Positions 1-6,086 of a stretch of 7,060 nucleotides of DNA are shown here, one piece after another. The stretch is from an uncultured Planctomycetaceae bacterium (lineage in GTDB: Bacteria; Planctomycetota; Planctomycetia; Pirellulales; Pirellulaceae). The notes under the pieces are model-generated. The model saw only the letters and a program-made list of their open reading frames with translations. It made no database searches and was not told where the DNA came from. Made by a program: the position numbers and the translations under genes. The stretch is taken from contig CALBTA010000386.1 of assembly GCA_937967755.1 (NCBI GenBank), forward strand, positions 1 to 7,060, written 5' to 3'. How positions within the stretch are numbered: position 1 is the first letter of the stretch; each line of letters opens with the position of its first letter.

Positions 1-128
1 CGCGGGCATTGCAGCTTGCCGCGGATCTCATCGAGCGCCGCGCCGCAGTTGGGGCACACGGACCTAAAGCGGTCGTCTCCCGCGTCGTCACTGGCGGCTT
101 CGCAATCTATGCTCGTCTCGTCGATCAC
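1..128 (-). CDS. Small zinc-ribbon protein, N-terminal part (gene runs off the window)
   Basis: Forty-two codons are visible before the window edge. The start is GTG at 128-126. An in-frame TGA lies a few codons upstream, so no earlier start is possible, and a GGAG sits five bases before the GTG. The GTG overlaps the glgP stop as GTGA, a classic arrangement for translational coupling. The first ~22 residues are acidic and look unstructured. They are followed by a zinc-knuckle pattern, Cys25-Pro-Asn-Cys28-Gly, then Cys41-Pro, as in zinc ribbons of the form CxxC...CPxC; the fourth Cys would lie just outside the window. A second in-frame GTG at codon 24 could give a shorter product starting right at the first Cys. 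Short CPNCG zinc-ribbon proteins with a similar 'ALxEIRGKLQC' stretch are, from memory, common in planctomycetes and have no assigned function. Its link to glucan metabolism is only positional. Confidence 0.6.
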   Translation of the reverse strand, partial: MIDETSIDCEAASDDAGDDRFRSVCPNCGAALDEIRGKLQCP

Positions 129-2323
129 CGTGGCTCCATGTCACAACTCAAACCGCCCGCGGCCGGAACGTAAGCGGCGCGGGTGTAGTCCATCACCATT
201 CGGTGAGCGCTAAACCGCCACGCGAGCGTCACGATCGAGTTCTTCATCCGCTGAATCCACTTCCGCGGCAGGCCATCAATGTCGCGTGTGTAGAATAGCG
301 GGATGACGTCCTTTTCCATCACCTCGTACAGCGACTCGGCGTCGCGGGCGTCGTTGATCGTGTCGTCTACATGGCTAGTGCCCTTGCCAATGGCGAACCC
401 GTTCGTCCCGTCGTAGGCCTCAGCCCACCAACCGTCGAGCACCGACAGATTCAACCCGCCGTTAAGAACGACTTTCTGGCCGCTTGTCCCCGAAGCCTCC
501 AGCGGGCGCCGCGGGTTGTTCAGCCAGACATCGACGCCCTGGATCAGATGCCGGCAGACGTTGATGTCGTAGTCTTCGACGAAGACCACACGGTCGGCGA
601 AGTCTGGGTCGTGCCGTTGGGCGACAATGCTTTTGATCAACGCCTTGCCCGGTTCATCTTTCGGGTGCGCTTTGCCGGCGAAGATGAACTGCACTGGGCG
701 GTGTTCGTCGGTCACCATTTTGCGGAAACGGTCAAGGTCCGAGAGGATCAAGTCCGCCCGCTTGTAAGTGGCAAACCGCCGGGCGAAACCGATGGTCAGA
801 ATGTTGGGGTCCAGAATCGAACGGGCCGCTTCGTCCGCCACATCGCTTTCGCCCCGGCGGCGGCACTGACGGCTGACGCGTCGGCGAACGAATTGAATGA
901 GCAAATTCTTCAACGCGTTGTGCGTTTCCCACAACTCGCCGTTGTCGACACCGTAGATGCGTTCCCAAACTTCCGGCTCGCCCATCCGGCGTTCCCAATC
1001 GTTGGGGAAGTGGCGGTCGTAAAGCTGGTGCATTTGATAGGCCAGCCAACTGGGGATGTGAACGCCATTGGTGATGTGCCCAATCGGAATCTCTTCCTCC
1101 ACCCGCCACGGCCAAAGCGAAGCCCACATTTGACGCGTGACATGGCCGTGCAACGAACTAACGGCGTTCGCCCGACGCGAAGCCTTTAAGCCGAGCACGG
1201 TCATCGTGAATTGTTCGTTATCGTTGTTAGGCTCCACCCGGCCCAGGCCCATCAACTGCTCGTAGGAAATTCCCACCGCGTCGCGCAGCGGCCCGAGGTG
1301 TTCTTCCACGACGTGGCCGTCGAAGCGATCGTGGCCAGCCGGCACCGGCGTGTGCGTGGTGAAGACCGTCTGCTGGGCGACTTCGCGCAGCGCGTCGTCA
1401 AACGATTGCCCGTCTTCGTGCATCCGTTCGCGAACGGCTTCCAGCGTGGCGAATGCGCTGTGCCCTTCGTTGAGGTGGTAAACGCCCGCGGTGATGCCCA
1501 GCGCACGCAGCGCTCGCATCCCGCCGACACCCAAGACCAGTTCCTGGCGAATCCGCGTACGCTCGTCACCGCCGTACAGGCGCGAGGTCAACTCGCGATC
1601 TTCCGGCTTGTTGCCTTCGACGTCGCAATCGAGCAAGTACAAGGGCACGCGCCCGACCCGCAGTTTCCAAAGCTTGGCTTTGATTTCACCGTTGCGCGTC
1701 TCTACCTGAATGGTGATCGGCTGGCCATCGGGCGTGACGGCCGGCTCCATCGGCTGGTCGGCGACGTTGGTATCTTGGTAGTCTTCCTGTTGGTAGCCCT
1801 CGTCGTCCAACCGTTGGCGGAAGTAACCTTGGTCGTAGAACAACCCAATCGCCACCAGCGGAACGCCCAGCCCGCTGGCGCTTTTGATGTGATCGCCCGA
1901 CAACACGCCCAAGCCGCCGGAGTAAATCGGCGTCGATTCGTGAATGCCGAACTCTGCAGAGAAATACGCCACCGGCCGTCCGCCCAGCACGCCCGCGTGG
2001 GTACTTCCCCACGTGTTTTTCCCAACCATGTACTCCTTCAATTTCCGGTGGGCATGGTTGATCCGGCTATATAGGACCATGTCCGAAGCCCGCTTTTCCA
2101 GCCGCTCGGGCGTGAATTCCTTCAGCAGGGCAATTGGGTTATGGTCTAACTGCCGCCATCGAATCGGATCGAGTTCGCGGAACAAACTGATGACTTCGGG
2201 GTGCCAACTCCACCACAGGTTGTTGGCCAAATCGGTGCACTTTTCGTACAGCCGCTCGGCCGAGACCTCTGCCGGAACCGTCGTGCGAGGGCGTTGTTCC
2301 ATCGTGCTGTCTACCTGACTCAT
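125..2323 (-). CDS. glgP: Alpha-glucan (glycogen) phosphorylase, GT35 family, DUF3417-containing short type
   Basis: A 732-residue cytoplasmic enzyme that releases glucose-1-phosphate from the non-reducing ends of alpha-1,4-glucans using phosphate and pyridoxal phosphate. Residues ~25-75 (LANNLWWSW, then DPIRW) match the DUF3417 N-terminal domain of the non-classical phosphorylase subfamily (TIGR02094 type). Then come YFSAEFG (120-126), GGLGVLSGDH (136-145), HLNEGHSAF (283-291), HTPVPAGHDRF (324-334), the phosphate-site segment FARRFATYKRADL (Arg515, Lys521), AGKAHPKD (549-556), and the cofactor loop EASGTSGQK with the PLP lysine at 617. The start is the ATG at 2323 because AAGGA lies six bases upstream. 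An ATG 18 codons earlier (2377) has no such site and falls at or beyond the likely transcription start. The family usually has Met before the PLP lysine; here it is Gln616. The stop overlaps the next gene on the same strand. Catalytic residues are complete, so it should be active; glycogen versus maltodextrin preference cannot be read from sequence. Confidence 0.95.
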   Translation of the reverse strand: MSQVDSTMEQRPRTTVPAEVSAERLYEKCTDLANNLWWSWHPEVISLFRELDPIRWRQLDHNPIALLKEFTPERLEKRASDMVLYSRINHAHRKLKEYMVGKNTWGSTHAGVLGGRPVAYFSAEFGIHESTPIYSGGLGVLSGDHIKSASGLGVPLVAIGLFYDQGYFRQRLDDEGYQQEDYQDTNVADQPMEPAVTPDGQPITIQVETRNGEIKAKLWKLRVGRVPLYLLDCDVEGNKPEDRELTSRLYGGDERTRIRQELVLGVGGMRALRALGITAGVYHLNEGHSAFATLEAVRERMHEDGQSFDDALREVAQQTVFTTHTPVPAGHDRFDGHVVEEHLGPLRDAVGISYEQLMGLGRVEPNNDNEQFTMTVLGLKASRRANAVSSLHGHVTRQMWASLWPWRVEEEIPIGHITNGVHIPSWLAYQMHQLYDRHFPNDWERRMGEPEVWERIYGVDNGELWETHNALKNLLIQFVRRRVSRQCRRRGESDVADEAARSILDPNILTIGFARRFATYKRADLILSDLDRFRKMVTDEHRPVQFIFAGKAHPKDEPGKALIKSIVAQRHDPDFADRVVFVEDYDINVCRHLIQGVDVWLNNPRRPLEASGTSGQKVVLNGGLNLSVLDGWWAEAYDGTNGFAIGKGTSHVDDTINDARDAESLYEVMEKDVIPLFYTRDIDGLPRKWIQRMKNSIVTLAWRFSAHRMVMDYTRAAYVPAAGGLSCDMEPR

Positions 2324-2329
2324 AGCTGA

Positions 2330-2334
2330 TCCTT
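2330..2334 (-). promoter_or_regulatory. Ribosome binding site of glgP
   Basis: AAGGA on the minus strand, six bases before the ATG at 2323. It decides the start in favour of the 732-residue protein over the 750-residue one that begins at 2377. Confidence 0.75.
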
Positions 2335-2385
2335 CGAAGTATCTGGAAAAGCGGCCTGCCGCCTCTAGGACTCGCAAAACGGGCG

Positions 2386-2391
2386 ATTATA
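2386..2391 (-). promoter_or_regulatory. -10 element of a proximal glgP promoter
   Basis: The minus strand reads CGATATAATCG here, a perfect TATAAT hexamer. Transcription would start near 2379, giving a glgP leader of about 55 bases. No good -35 hexamer is visible at 16-18 bases upstream; the best placed sequence is TCGCGA. The call therefore rests on the -10 match and its position. Confidence 0.5.
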
Positions 2392-2446
2392 TCGGTTAGG
2401 TTCACTTTTCGCGATACCAGTGCTGGCATGCGGAATCTCGTTGGGA

Positions 2447-2495
2447 ATCGGCTGATACCGCCGTTTTGCGTCCAACCCGGTATCCCAGCCGCGAT
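2447..2495. repeat. Imperfect inverted repeat upstream of the glgP promoter
   Basis: Left arm CGGCTGATACCG (2449-2460) faces right arm CGGTATCCCAGCCG (2478-2491). The arms match over all 12 bases of the left arm with a two-base CC insertion in the right. The pairing continues outward to ATC/GAT after another two-base insertion. The loop is 17 bases. It lies roughly 70-115 bases upstream of the inferred glgP transcription start and could be a regulatory site or another member of the fold-back cluster. Confidence 0.55.
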
Positions 2496-2539
2496 GCTGC
2501 GACCCTCCTATGACAACATCGCGATTTTTCTAATGGGAA

Positions 2540-2653
2540 TTTTTCAACACGCGCGCTGCGCATTGAAGTCTTATGTGCAACACTTCCTCGGCCCTCAGGG
2601 GCCCCAAAAACGGTGCGCGTTGCACGCCTTTGTGCAACACGCGCGTTGAAAAA
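2540..2653. repeat. 114-bp gapless near-palindrome (fold-back element)
   Basis: Position i pairs with position 5193-i across the whole element without any gap. By hand count, 35 of 55 pairs are Watson-Crick. The ends are perfect: TTTTTCAAC at 2540-2548 against GTTGAAAAA at 2645-2653. So is the apex: GGCCC (2590-2594), loop TCAG, GGGCC (2599-2603). Of the mismatches, eight become G-U pairs in a minus-strand RNA and four become G-U pairs in a plus-strand RNA, so a minus-strand transcript would fold better (43 of 55 pairs). It could be a miniature inverted-repeat element, a REP/BIME-like repeat or a structured leader element. No target-site duplication was identified. Confidence 0.75.
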
Positions 2654-2657
2654 CCCT

Positions 2658-2688
2658 CGTAGCGGCAAGCTGCCAGCTTGTGACTACG
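2658..2688. repeat. Small palindromic repeat; possible minus-strand terminator
   Basis: Outer stem CGTAG (2658-2662) with CTACG (2684-2688), a 3x3 internal loop, then a perfect inner stem CAAGCT (2666-2671), loop GCC, AGCTTG (2675-2680). On the minus strand the hairpin is followed by AGGG and then TTTTT (2649-2653), so it could weakly terminate transcripts coming from the promoter at 3065-3097. The compact stem-internal loop-stem form resembles dispersed REP-like palindromes. It sits four bases from the 114-bp fold-back element. Confidence 0.55.
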
Positions 2689-2689
2689 T

Positions 2690-2797
2690 TTCACCACCGT
2701 ACTCACCACTGCCACCCGGCTGTTGCATGTAATCCTTTGCCTGGCATGGGGTTGCGCCGTTCACCAGTTTCCTTCAGGTTTTGGGGCCGGTGGTGAA
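2690..2797. repeat. Second fold-back element, TTCACCACCG arms
   Basis: The ends are a perfect 10-bp inverted repeat: TTCACCACCG (2690-2699) and CGGTGGTGAA (2788-2797). In the same register CTCA (2702-2705) pairs with TGGG (2782-2785, one G-T) and ACT (2708-2710) with GGT (2777-2779, one G-T); the middle is largely unpaired. An additional TTCACCA at 2760-2766 offers an alternative short stem with the right arm. Confidence 0.5.
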
Positions 2798-2807
2798 TGT
2801 TGGTCAC

Positions 2808-2820
2808 TTTTTCAACGGGC
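2808..2820. repeat. Third copy of the TTTTTCAACG-type end sequence
   Basis: TTTTTCAACGGGC repeats the 9-base end (TTTTTCAAC) of the 114-bp palindrome in direct orientation to 2540-2548 and inverted to 2645-2653. Three copies of one 9-mer within 280 bases suggest element boundaries rather than chance. Confidence 0.45.
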
Positions 2821-2891
2821 CGGGCTTCCGCCTAAATACTGAACTAAAAACCACTTATGACAATTCCGGCCCATCTGCCCCGCCGTCGGAA

Positions 2892-2928
2892 TTCACCAAA
2901 GTGCCGAAAAATCGGGGGTCGTGGTGAA
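2892..2928. repeat. Short inverted repeat TTCACCA / TGGTGAA
   Basis: TTCACCA (2892-2898) and TGGTGAA (2922-2928) form a 7-bp stem with a 23-base loop. The same heptamer occurs at 2690, 2760 and, inverted, at 2791. An overlapping stem, AATTCCG (2862-2868) with CGGAATT (2887-2893), competes for the left arm. Confidence 0.35.
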
Positions 2929-3064
2929 CCCTTCCTCAAAGCAGGCAGCGTCTCTCGAAACGCGGGGCCGGCCACCGGGCAACGAAAGTCACCCAAATTT
3001 CCGGCCGCACAAGCAATCGCTCTCCAAACGCTGACGAATCCGGCTACGCCATCAACCGCACGGA

Positions 3065-3077
3065 TGTATAGTATACA
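3065..3077. promoter_or_regulatory. Operator-like palindrome overlapping the -10
   Basis: TGTATA-G-TATACA is a 13-base sequence with perfect 6-base arms around one central base. The minus-strand -10 hexamer (3070-3075) lies inside it. A dimeric repressor bound here would block the promoter. The regulator cannot be named from the half-site alone, and an AT-rich palindrome at a -10 may also be partly coincidental. Confidence 0.4.
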
Positions 3078-3097
3078 CATTTACATATGAGTGTCAA
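3070..3097 (-). promoter_or_regulatory. Near-consensus sigma-70 promoter reading toward glgP
   Basis: On the minus strand, TTGACA (3097-3092) is followed by a 16-base spacer and TATACT (3075-3070). The -35 is a perfect match and the -10 matches at five of six positions. The predicted start is near 3063. No convincing open frame with a ribosome binding site follows for 740 bases until glgP. The product could be a small RNA ending near the hairpin at 2658-2688, or a long structured glgP leader. A-rich tracts lie further upstream at 3129-3139. Confidence 0.65.
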
Positions 3098-3108
3098 GCG
3101 AGTGGTAC

Positions 3109-3139
3109 ACTTTTCTTACCAGAATCTGAAAAGTTTTTT
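3109..3139 (+). terminator. Weak stem-loop with T-run, plus strand
   Basis: ACTTTTC (3109-3115), a 12-base loop, GAAAAGT (3128-3134), then further T's to 3139. It looks like an intrinsic terminator for plus-strand transcripts, but the stem is AT-rich and no plus-strand gene ends here. It may instead be an A-tract element upstream of the minus-strand promoter. Confidence 0.25.
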
Positions 3140-3249
3140 GGGCCTTGCCTTGTTTCGCTAGACGCCCCTGTTGCCCTATCCGTGCTGTCGCCTGCCATTT
3201 CCTCGCCCGAACGGGCAATGTCCACCGTGCTATTCCACCAATTTCACGC

Positions 3250-4134
3250 CTATTCCCAGTCTTCAATGCGGCGCGGCCAGTCGTCTTTGAGCAGTCTGGA
3301 AAGCGACCGATCCGCCAAGACGCGGCCCCCGTTTTGGCAGCGGGCGCAATAGTTCGTCTCGTTTTCAGCGTAGCGAATTCGCTGGACGGGCGTCTGGCAA
3401 ACAGGGCAGGGTAGCCCGTAACGCCCATGCACTGCCATTTCCGGGCGGAAGGCCGTAACCGTCTTGGGAAATTCTTCGCCATTCTCAAGTCGCAGTCGCT
3501 CGATCCACTCGCGCATGACTTCACGCGTGGCATTGAATAGCCGACTGGCCGATTCATCATCCAGCCGCGAGGTCAGCATCACCGGAGACAAACCGGCGCG
3601 GTGCGAGATTTCATCCGAATAGGCGTTGCCGATCCCGCTGAACAGGCGCGGGTTGGTCAGCGCCCGTTTCAATGTGTGGTTGGCTGATCTCAAGCGGGCG
3701 ACGAACTGTTTCTCCGTGCAATCGAGAACTTCCAACCCCGGCGGCCGATGCGCTTCGAAAGCATCCCGCCCTTGGGCGATGTGCAACGAAGCCCGTTTTT
3801 TCGTTCCCGCTTCGGTGAGCACCAACGAGCCGGTCGGGAAATCAAACGCGGCCAACTGCTGCTTCGACGACAGCCGAGCGCCCGCTTCCTTCCACTTCAA
3901 ACGACCGGCGATCATCAGGTGCAAAACGAGATAGAGTTCGCCCTCGCAGTGAATGCCGATCCGTTTTCCCAACCGCGAGACATCGATCACAGGTTTACCG
4001 ACCGTGCTCTCCGGAGGCGGATCAAATGTGCGAAGTAGGAAGGGGCTTTGCAAACGGATGTTCTGAACTGGCTGACCGACAATCCGCGGCCGCAGCGCTT
4101 CGATGTAGGCGGTGATGTCGGGCAATTCCGGCAT
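3250..4134 (-). CDS. Fpg/Nei-family (MutM-like) DNA glycosylase
   Basis: A 294-residue base-excision repair enzyme that removes oxidised bases and nicks the abasic site. The start is the ATG at 4134, because it alone yields the family N-terminus MPELPD. After Met removal the exposed proline is the nucleophile and the next Glu is catalytic. Upstream in-frame ATGs (4170, 4146) would bury that proline. A GAGG lies three bases before this ATG, closer than usual. Visible elements: Pro2, Glu3, the beta-turn lysine in RLGKRIG (Lys57), void-filling Met74 in LHLMIAGRL, the H2TH region GIGNAYSDE with Asn170, and a zinc finger Cys243-x2-Cys246-x16-Cys263-x2-Cys266. Two departures from classical MutM: the DPRRFG-like loop is replaced by TEAGTKKRASL (107-117), and about 28 residues follow the last zinc ligand. 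This points to a distinct subfamily, so 8-oxoguanine as main substrate is not certain. It is divergent from the sigma gene and has no operon partner. Confidence 0.9.
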   Translation of the reverse strand: MPELPDITAYIEALRPRIVGQPVQNIRLQSPFLLRTFDPPPESTVGKPVIDVSRLGKRIGIHCEGELYLVLHLMIAGRLKWKEAGARLSSKQQLAAFDFPTGSLVLTEAGTKKRASLHIAQGRDAFEAHRPPGLEVLDCTEKQFVARLRSANHTLKRALTNPRLFSGIGNAYSDEISHRAGLSPVMLTSRLDDESASRLFNATREVMREWIERLRLENGEEFPKTVTAFRPEMAVHGRYGLPCPVCQTPVQRIRYAENETNYCARCQNGGRVLADRSLSRLLKDDWPRRIEDWE

Positions 4135-4421
4135 GATCCTCAGCATGGCACGGTCCGATGAGCGGTTCAACGCGCCGGGGCAACCCGCTGGTTTGTTGCG
4201 TTTGCGAAACGTCGATGTTGCTAGGCATCAACACGGCGAGCTTCGCTAGATCAACCAGCGCTGAACGTAACTCCTTTATCAACAACGGGTTGCGCATCGC
4301 CTACTCGCGATACGGGGTATTTCGGCATTGATCCTGCAATTGGTTCGGTCGCCGCGACAGCCAAAGCACCTGGCTATTCCGCGGCACATCTTTTAGCACT
4401 CGCCGCAGTAGGAGACGCACC
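4135..4421. other. Divergent spacer between the glycosylase and sigma-factor genes
   Basis: This 287-base stretch should hold promoters for both genes. I found no convincing -35/-10 pair on either strand. It contains one small perfect hairpin, CGTTT-GCG-AAACG (4199-4211), and the sigma gene's ribosome binding site at its right end. A minus-strand open frame starting at 4297 crosses it but is not supported as a gene. Confidence 0.5.
4409..4414 (+). promoter_or_regulatory. Ribosome binding site for the TTG-started sigma gene
   Basis: TAGGAG, seven bases before TTG at 4422. This strong site is the reason for accepting a TTG start. Confidence 0.8.
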
Positions 4422-6074
4422 TTGGCACGCACCACACGCAAGACCGCCGCCCGCAAGAAAACCACCAAGACGAAATCGGCCACGACGATCAAGCCAACCG
4501 ATGATCGTCCCACGCGGCCTGTCGACGTGGAAGTCGATGACTTCGACGATGATGAGGTGGAAAGCGAAGATTCCGAGGACGACGAATCGGACGAGCACGC
4601 GCACGAAAAACAGCTTCGCAAACGGGGCATCAATGGCTCGGCGATTGCAACGGAAGATCCCGTGCGGATGTACCTGATGCAAATGGGCGAGATTCCGATG
4701 CTGAACCGGGCCGAAGAGATTGATTCCGCCAAGCGCATTGAGGCGACCCGCTTGCGGTTCCGGCATTGCATGCTGGCGACCGACTTCGTGCTGCAAGGTG
4801 CCGTCAGCGCACTGGAAAAGGTCTTCGCTGGCGAGCTGCGGCTGGATCGCACGGTGGAAGTCTCGGTAACGAATACCGCCGAGAAGAAGCGAATCATGAA
4901 GCGGATGCTGCCGAACCTGGCGACGTTGCGAACATTGTTGGTCGCCAACGCCAAGGATTACCGCGTTGCCGTTTCCAAGAAGCTGCCGATGCGCGAGCGC
5001 CGGGCCGCCTGGCGGCGATTGATCGGGCGCCGCACGCGTGCGGTTCGGCTCGTAGAAGAGTTGAATCTCCGCACGAATAAAATTCAACCGTTGCTCGAAT
5101 CGCTTCGCGAGATCGACGCCCGCATGCAAACCTTGCACGCACAAATTAAGCAAGCCAATCGAGAGCGCAGCCGTGCCGCGGATGGCCGCCACATCGAGGA
5201 ATTGAAAGCAGAACTACGGTATCTGATGGGGATCACGCTGGAGACGCCCGCGACGCTTCACCGCCGTATTACCCGTGTGAACGAACTGCAAGAAAAGTAC
5301 GAAGCCGCCAAGCGCCGCCTGTCGGCGGGTAACTTGCGGTTGGTTGTTTCGATCGCCAAAAAGTATCGCAACCGCGGCCTGAGTTTTCTGGATCTGATTC
5401 AAGAAGGCAACACTGGCCTGATGCGGGCGGTCGATAAGTTTGAATACCAGCGCGGCTACAAGTTCAGCACGTACGCAACCTGGTGGATTCGCCAGGCGAT
5501 TACGCGGGCGATTGCCGACCAGAGCCGGACGATTCGCGTGCCGGTTCATATGATCGACACGATGAGCAAGGTCCGCAACGTGACCCGCGACCTGGTGCAA
5601 GAACTGGGCCGTGAGCCGACCGCCGAGGAAACAGCCGCTCGGGCGGGGCTGTCGATCGACGACGCTCGCTGCATCATGAAAATGACGCGGGCACCGCTTT
5701 CGCTCGACCAGCCCGTCGGCGACCACGACGACAGTTACTTCGGTGAATTCCTGGAGGATCACCGTGACGACGACCCGTTGTACGACAGCAATCAGGAAGC
5801 GCTGAAGGATCAAATCAATTCGGCGCTGCTGGCGCTGAACCACCGGGAGCGTGAGATATTGCGGCTGCGTTACGGGCTGGTCGACGGCTACGCCTACACG
5901 CTGGAAGAGGTCGGCAAGATTTTCTCCGTCACGCGTGAACGGGTTCGCCAGATCGAATCGAAAGCCGTCCGCAAACTGCAGCAACCCTTCCGCAGCCGCT
6001 CGCTGGTCGGCTTCCTGGACAACATGGAAGCGGGATTGGCGGTGTTGGAGAATGCGCCGGCGGAGAGTGCGTAG
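4422..6074 (+). CDS. rpoD: Primary (housekeeping) RNA polymerase sigma factor, sigma-70 group 1
   Basis: A 550-residue sigma factor that directs core RNA polymerase to -35/-10 promoters. It begins with TTG behind TAGGAG. Residues 1-25 are rich in Lys, Arg and Thr; residues ~36-62 are strongly acidic (Asp/Glu/Ser). Together they replace a recognisable region 1.1. Region 1.2 starts at [16 protein letters not shown] (79-94). A long non-conserved, helix-rich insert follows (~111-295). Region 2 begins at [20 protein letters not shown] (298-317), with the core-binding [14 protein letters not shown] and the melting/-10 segment [32 protein letters not shown] split over 346-377. Region 3 is ~380-460, with the sigma-finger stretch [19 protein letters not shown] (428-446). 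Region 4 is ~468-532, with the -35 helix-turn-helix [20 protein letters not shown] (493-512). Regions 2.4 and 4.2 match the housekeeping type, which argues against an alternative or ECF sigma. The next gene is convergent, so it is likely monocistronic. Confidence 0.95.
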   Translation: MARTTRKTAARKKTTKTKSATTIKPTDDRPTRPVDVEVDDFDDDEVESEDSEDDESDEHAHEKQLRKRGINGSAIATEDPVRMYLMQMGEIPMLNRAEEIDSAKRIEATRLRFRHCMLATDFVLQGAVSALEKVFAGELRLDRTVEVSVTNTAEKKRIMKRMLPNLATLRTLLVANAKDYRVAVSKKLPMRERRAAWRRLIGRRTRAVRLVEELNLRTNKIQPLLESLREIDARMQTLHAQIKQANRERSRAADGRHIEELKAELRYLMGITLETPATLHRRITRVNELQEKYEAAKRRLSAGNLRLVVSIAKKYRNRGLSFLDLIQEGNTGLMRAVDKFEYQRGYKFSTYATWWIRQAITRAIADQSRTIRVPVHMIDTMSKVRNVTRDLVQELGREPTAEETAARAGLSIDDARCIMKMTRAPLSLDQPVGDHDDSYFGEFLEDHRDDDPLYDSNQEALKDQINSALLALNHREREILRLRYGLVDGYAYTLEEVGKIFSVTRERVRQIESKAVRKLQQPFRSRSLVGFLDNMEAGLAVLENAPAESA

Positions 6075-6086
6075 GATCACAAAGTC

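Larger units (their letters stand above)
2392..3249. other. Long non-coding intergenic region rich in fold-back repeats
   Basis: About 860 bases between the glgP promoter and the end of the glycosylase gene. Open frames here are short, lack ribosome binding sites, run through the repeats and show no recognisable domain. I judge none of them real, including the frames at 2857-3090 (plus) and 2844-3080 (minus). The stretch holds a succession of inverted repeats (2447-2495, 2540-2653, 2658-2688, 2690-2797, 2862-2893, 2892-2928). A strong minus-strand promoter lies at 3065-3097. No tmRNA, RNase P, SRP or 6S signature was recognised by eye on either strand. Positions 3140-3249 hold only a small GCCCG-AA-CGGGC palindrome (3205-3216), without a T-run, just past the glycosylase stop. 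Confidence 0.7.

Noticed and set aside
371..1189. Long plus-strand open frame (272 codons) opposite glgP
   Set aside because: It is the antisense shadow of conserved glgP codons, with no domain and no ribosome binding site. The same holds for the plus-strand frame at 1211-2074.
2540..2653. CRISPR-like or riboswitch interpretation of the repeats before glgP
   Set aside because: There are no regularly spaced direct repeats with unique spacers and no aptamer consensus; the symmetry is inverted around one centre.
2530..2715. Minus-strand 61-codon frame within the fold-back cluster
   Set aside because: It spans the 114-bp palindrome and the 2658-2688 hairpin; the sequence is explained by the inverted repeats.
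2640..3063. A known structured RNA (RNase P, tmRNA, SRP or 6S RNA)
   Set aside because: None of the recognisable core motifs of these RNAs was found on either strand by eye, so only an unnamed candidate transcript is proposed.
2857..3090. Plus-strand frame of 77 codons starting MTIPAHLPRRRNSP
   Set aside because: It has no ribosome binding site, runs through inverted repeats and ends in the promoter palindrome; composition is like non-coding DNA. I considered a spurious repeat-derived frame more likely.
3205..3216. GCCCG-AA-CGGGC as a terminator for the glycosylase gene
   Set aside because: The two-base loop forces a stem of only four pairs, and no T-run follows in the direction of transcription.
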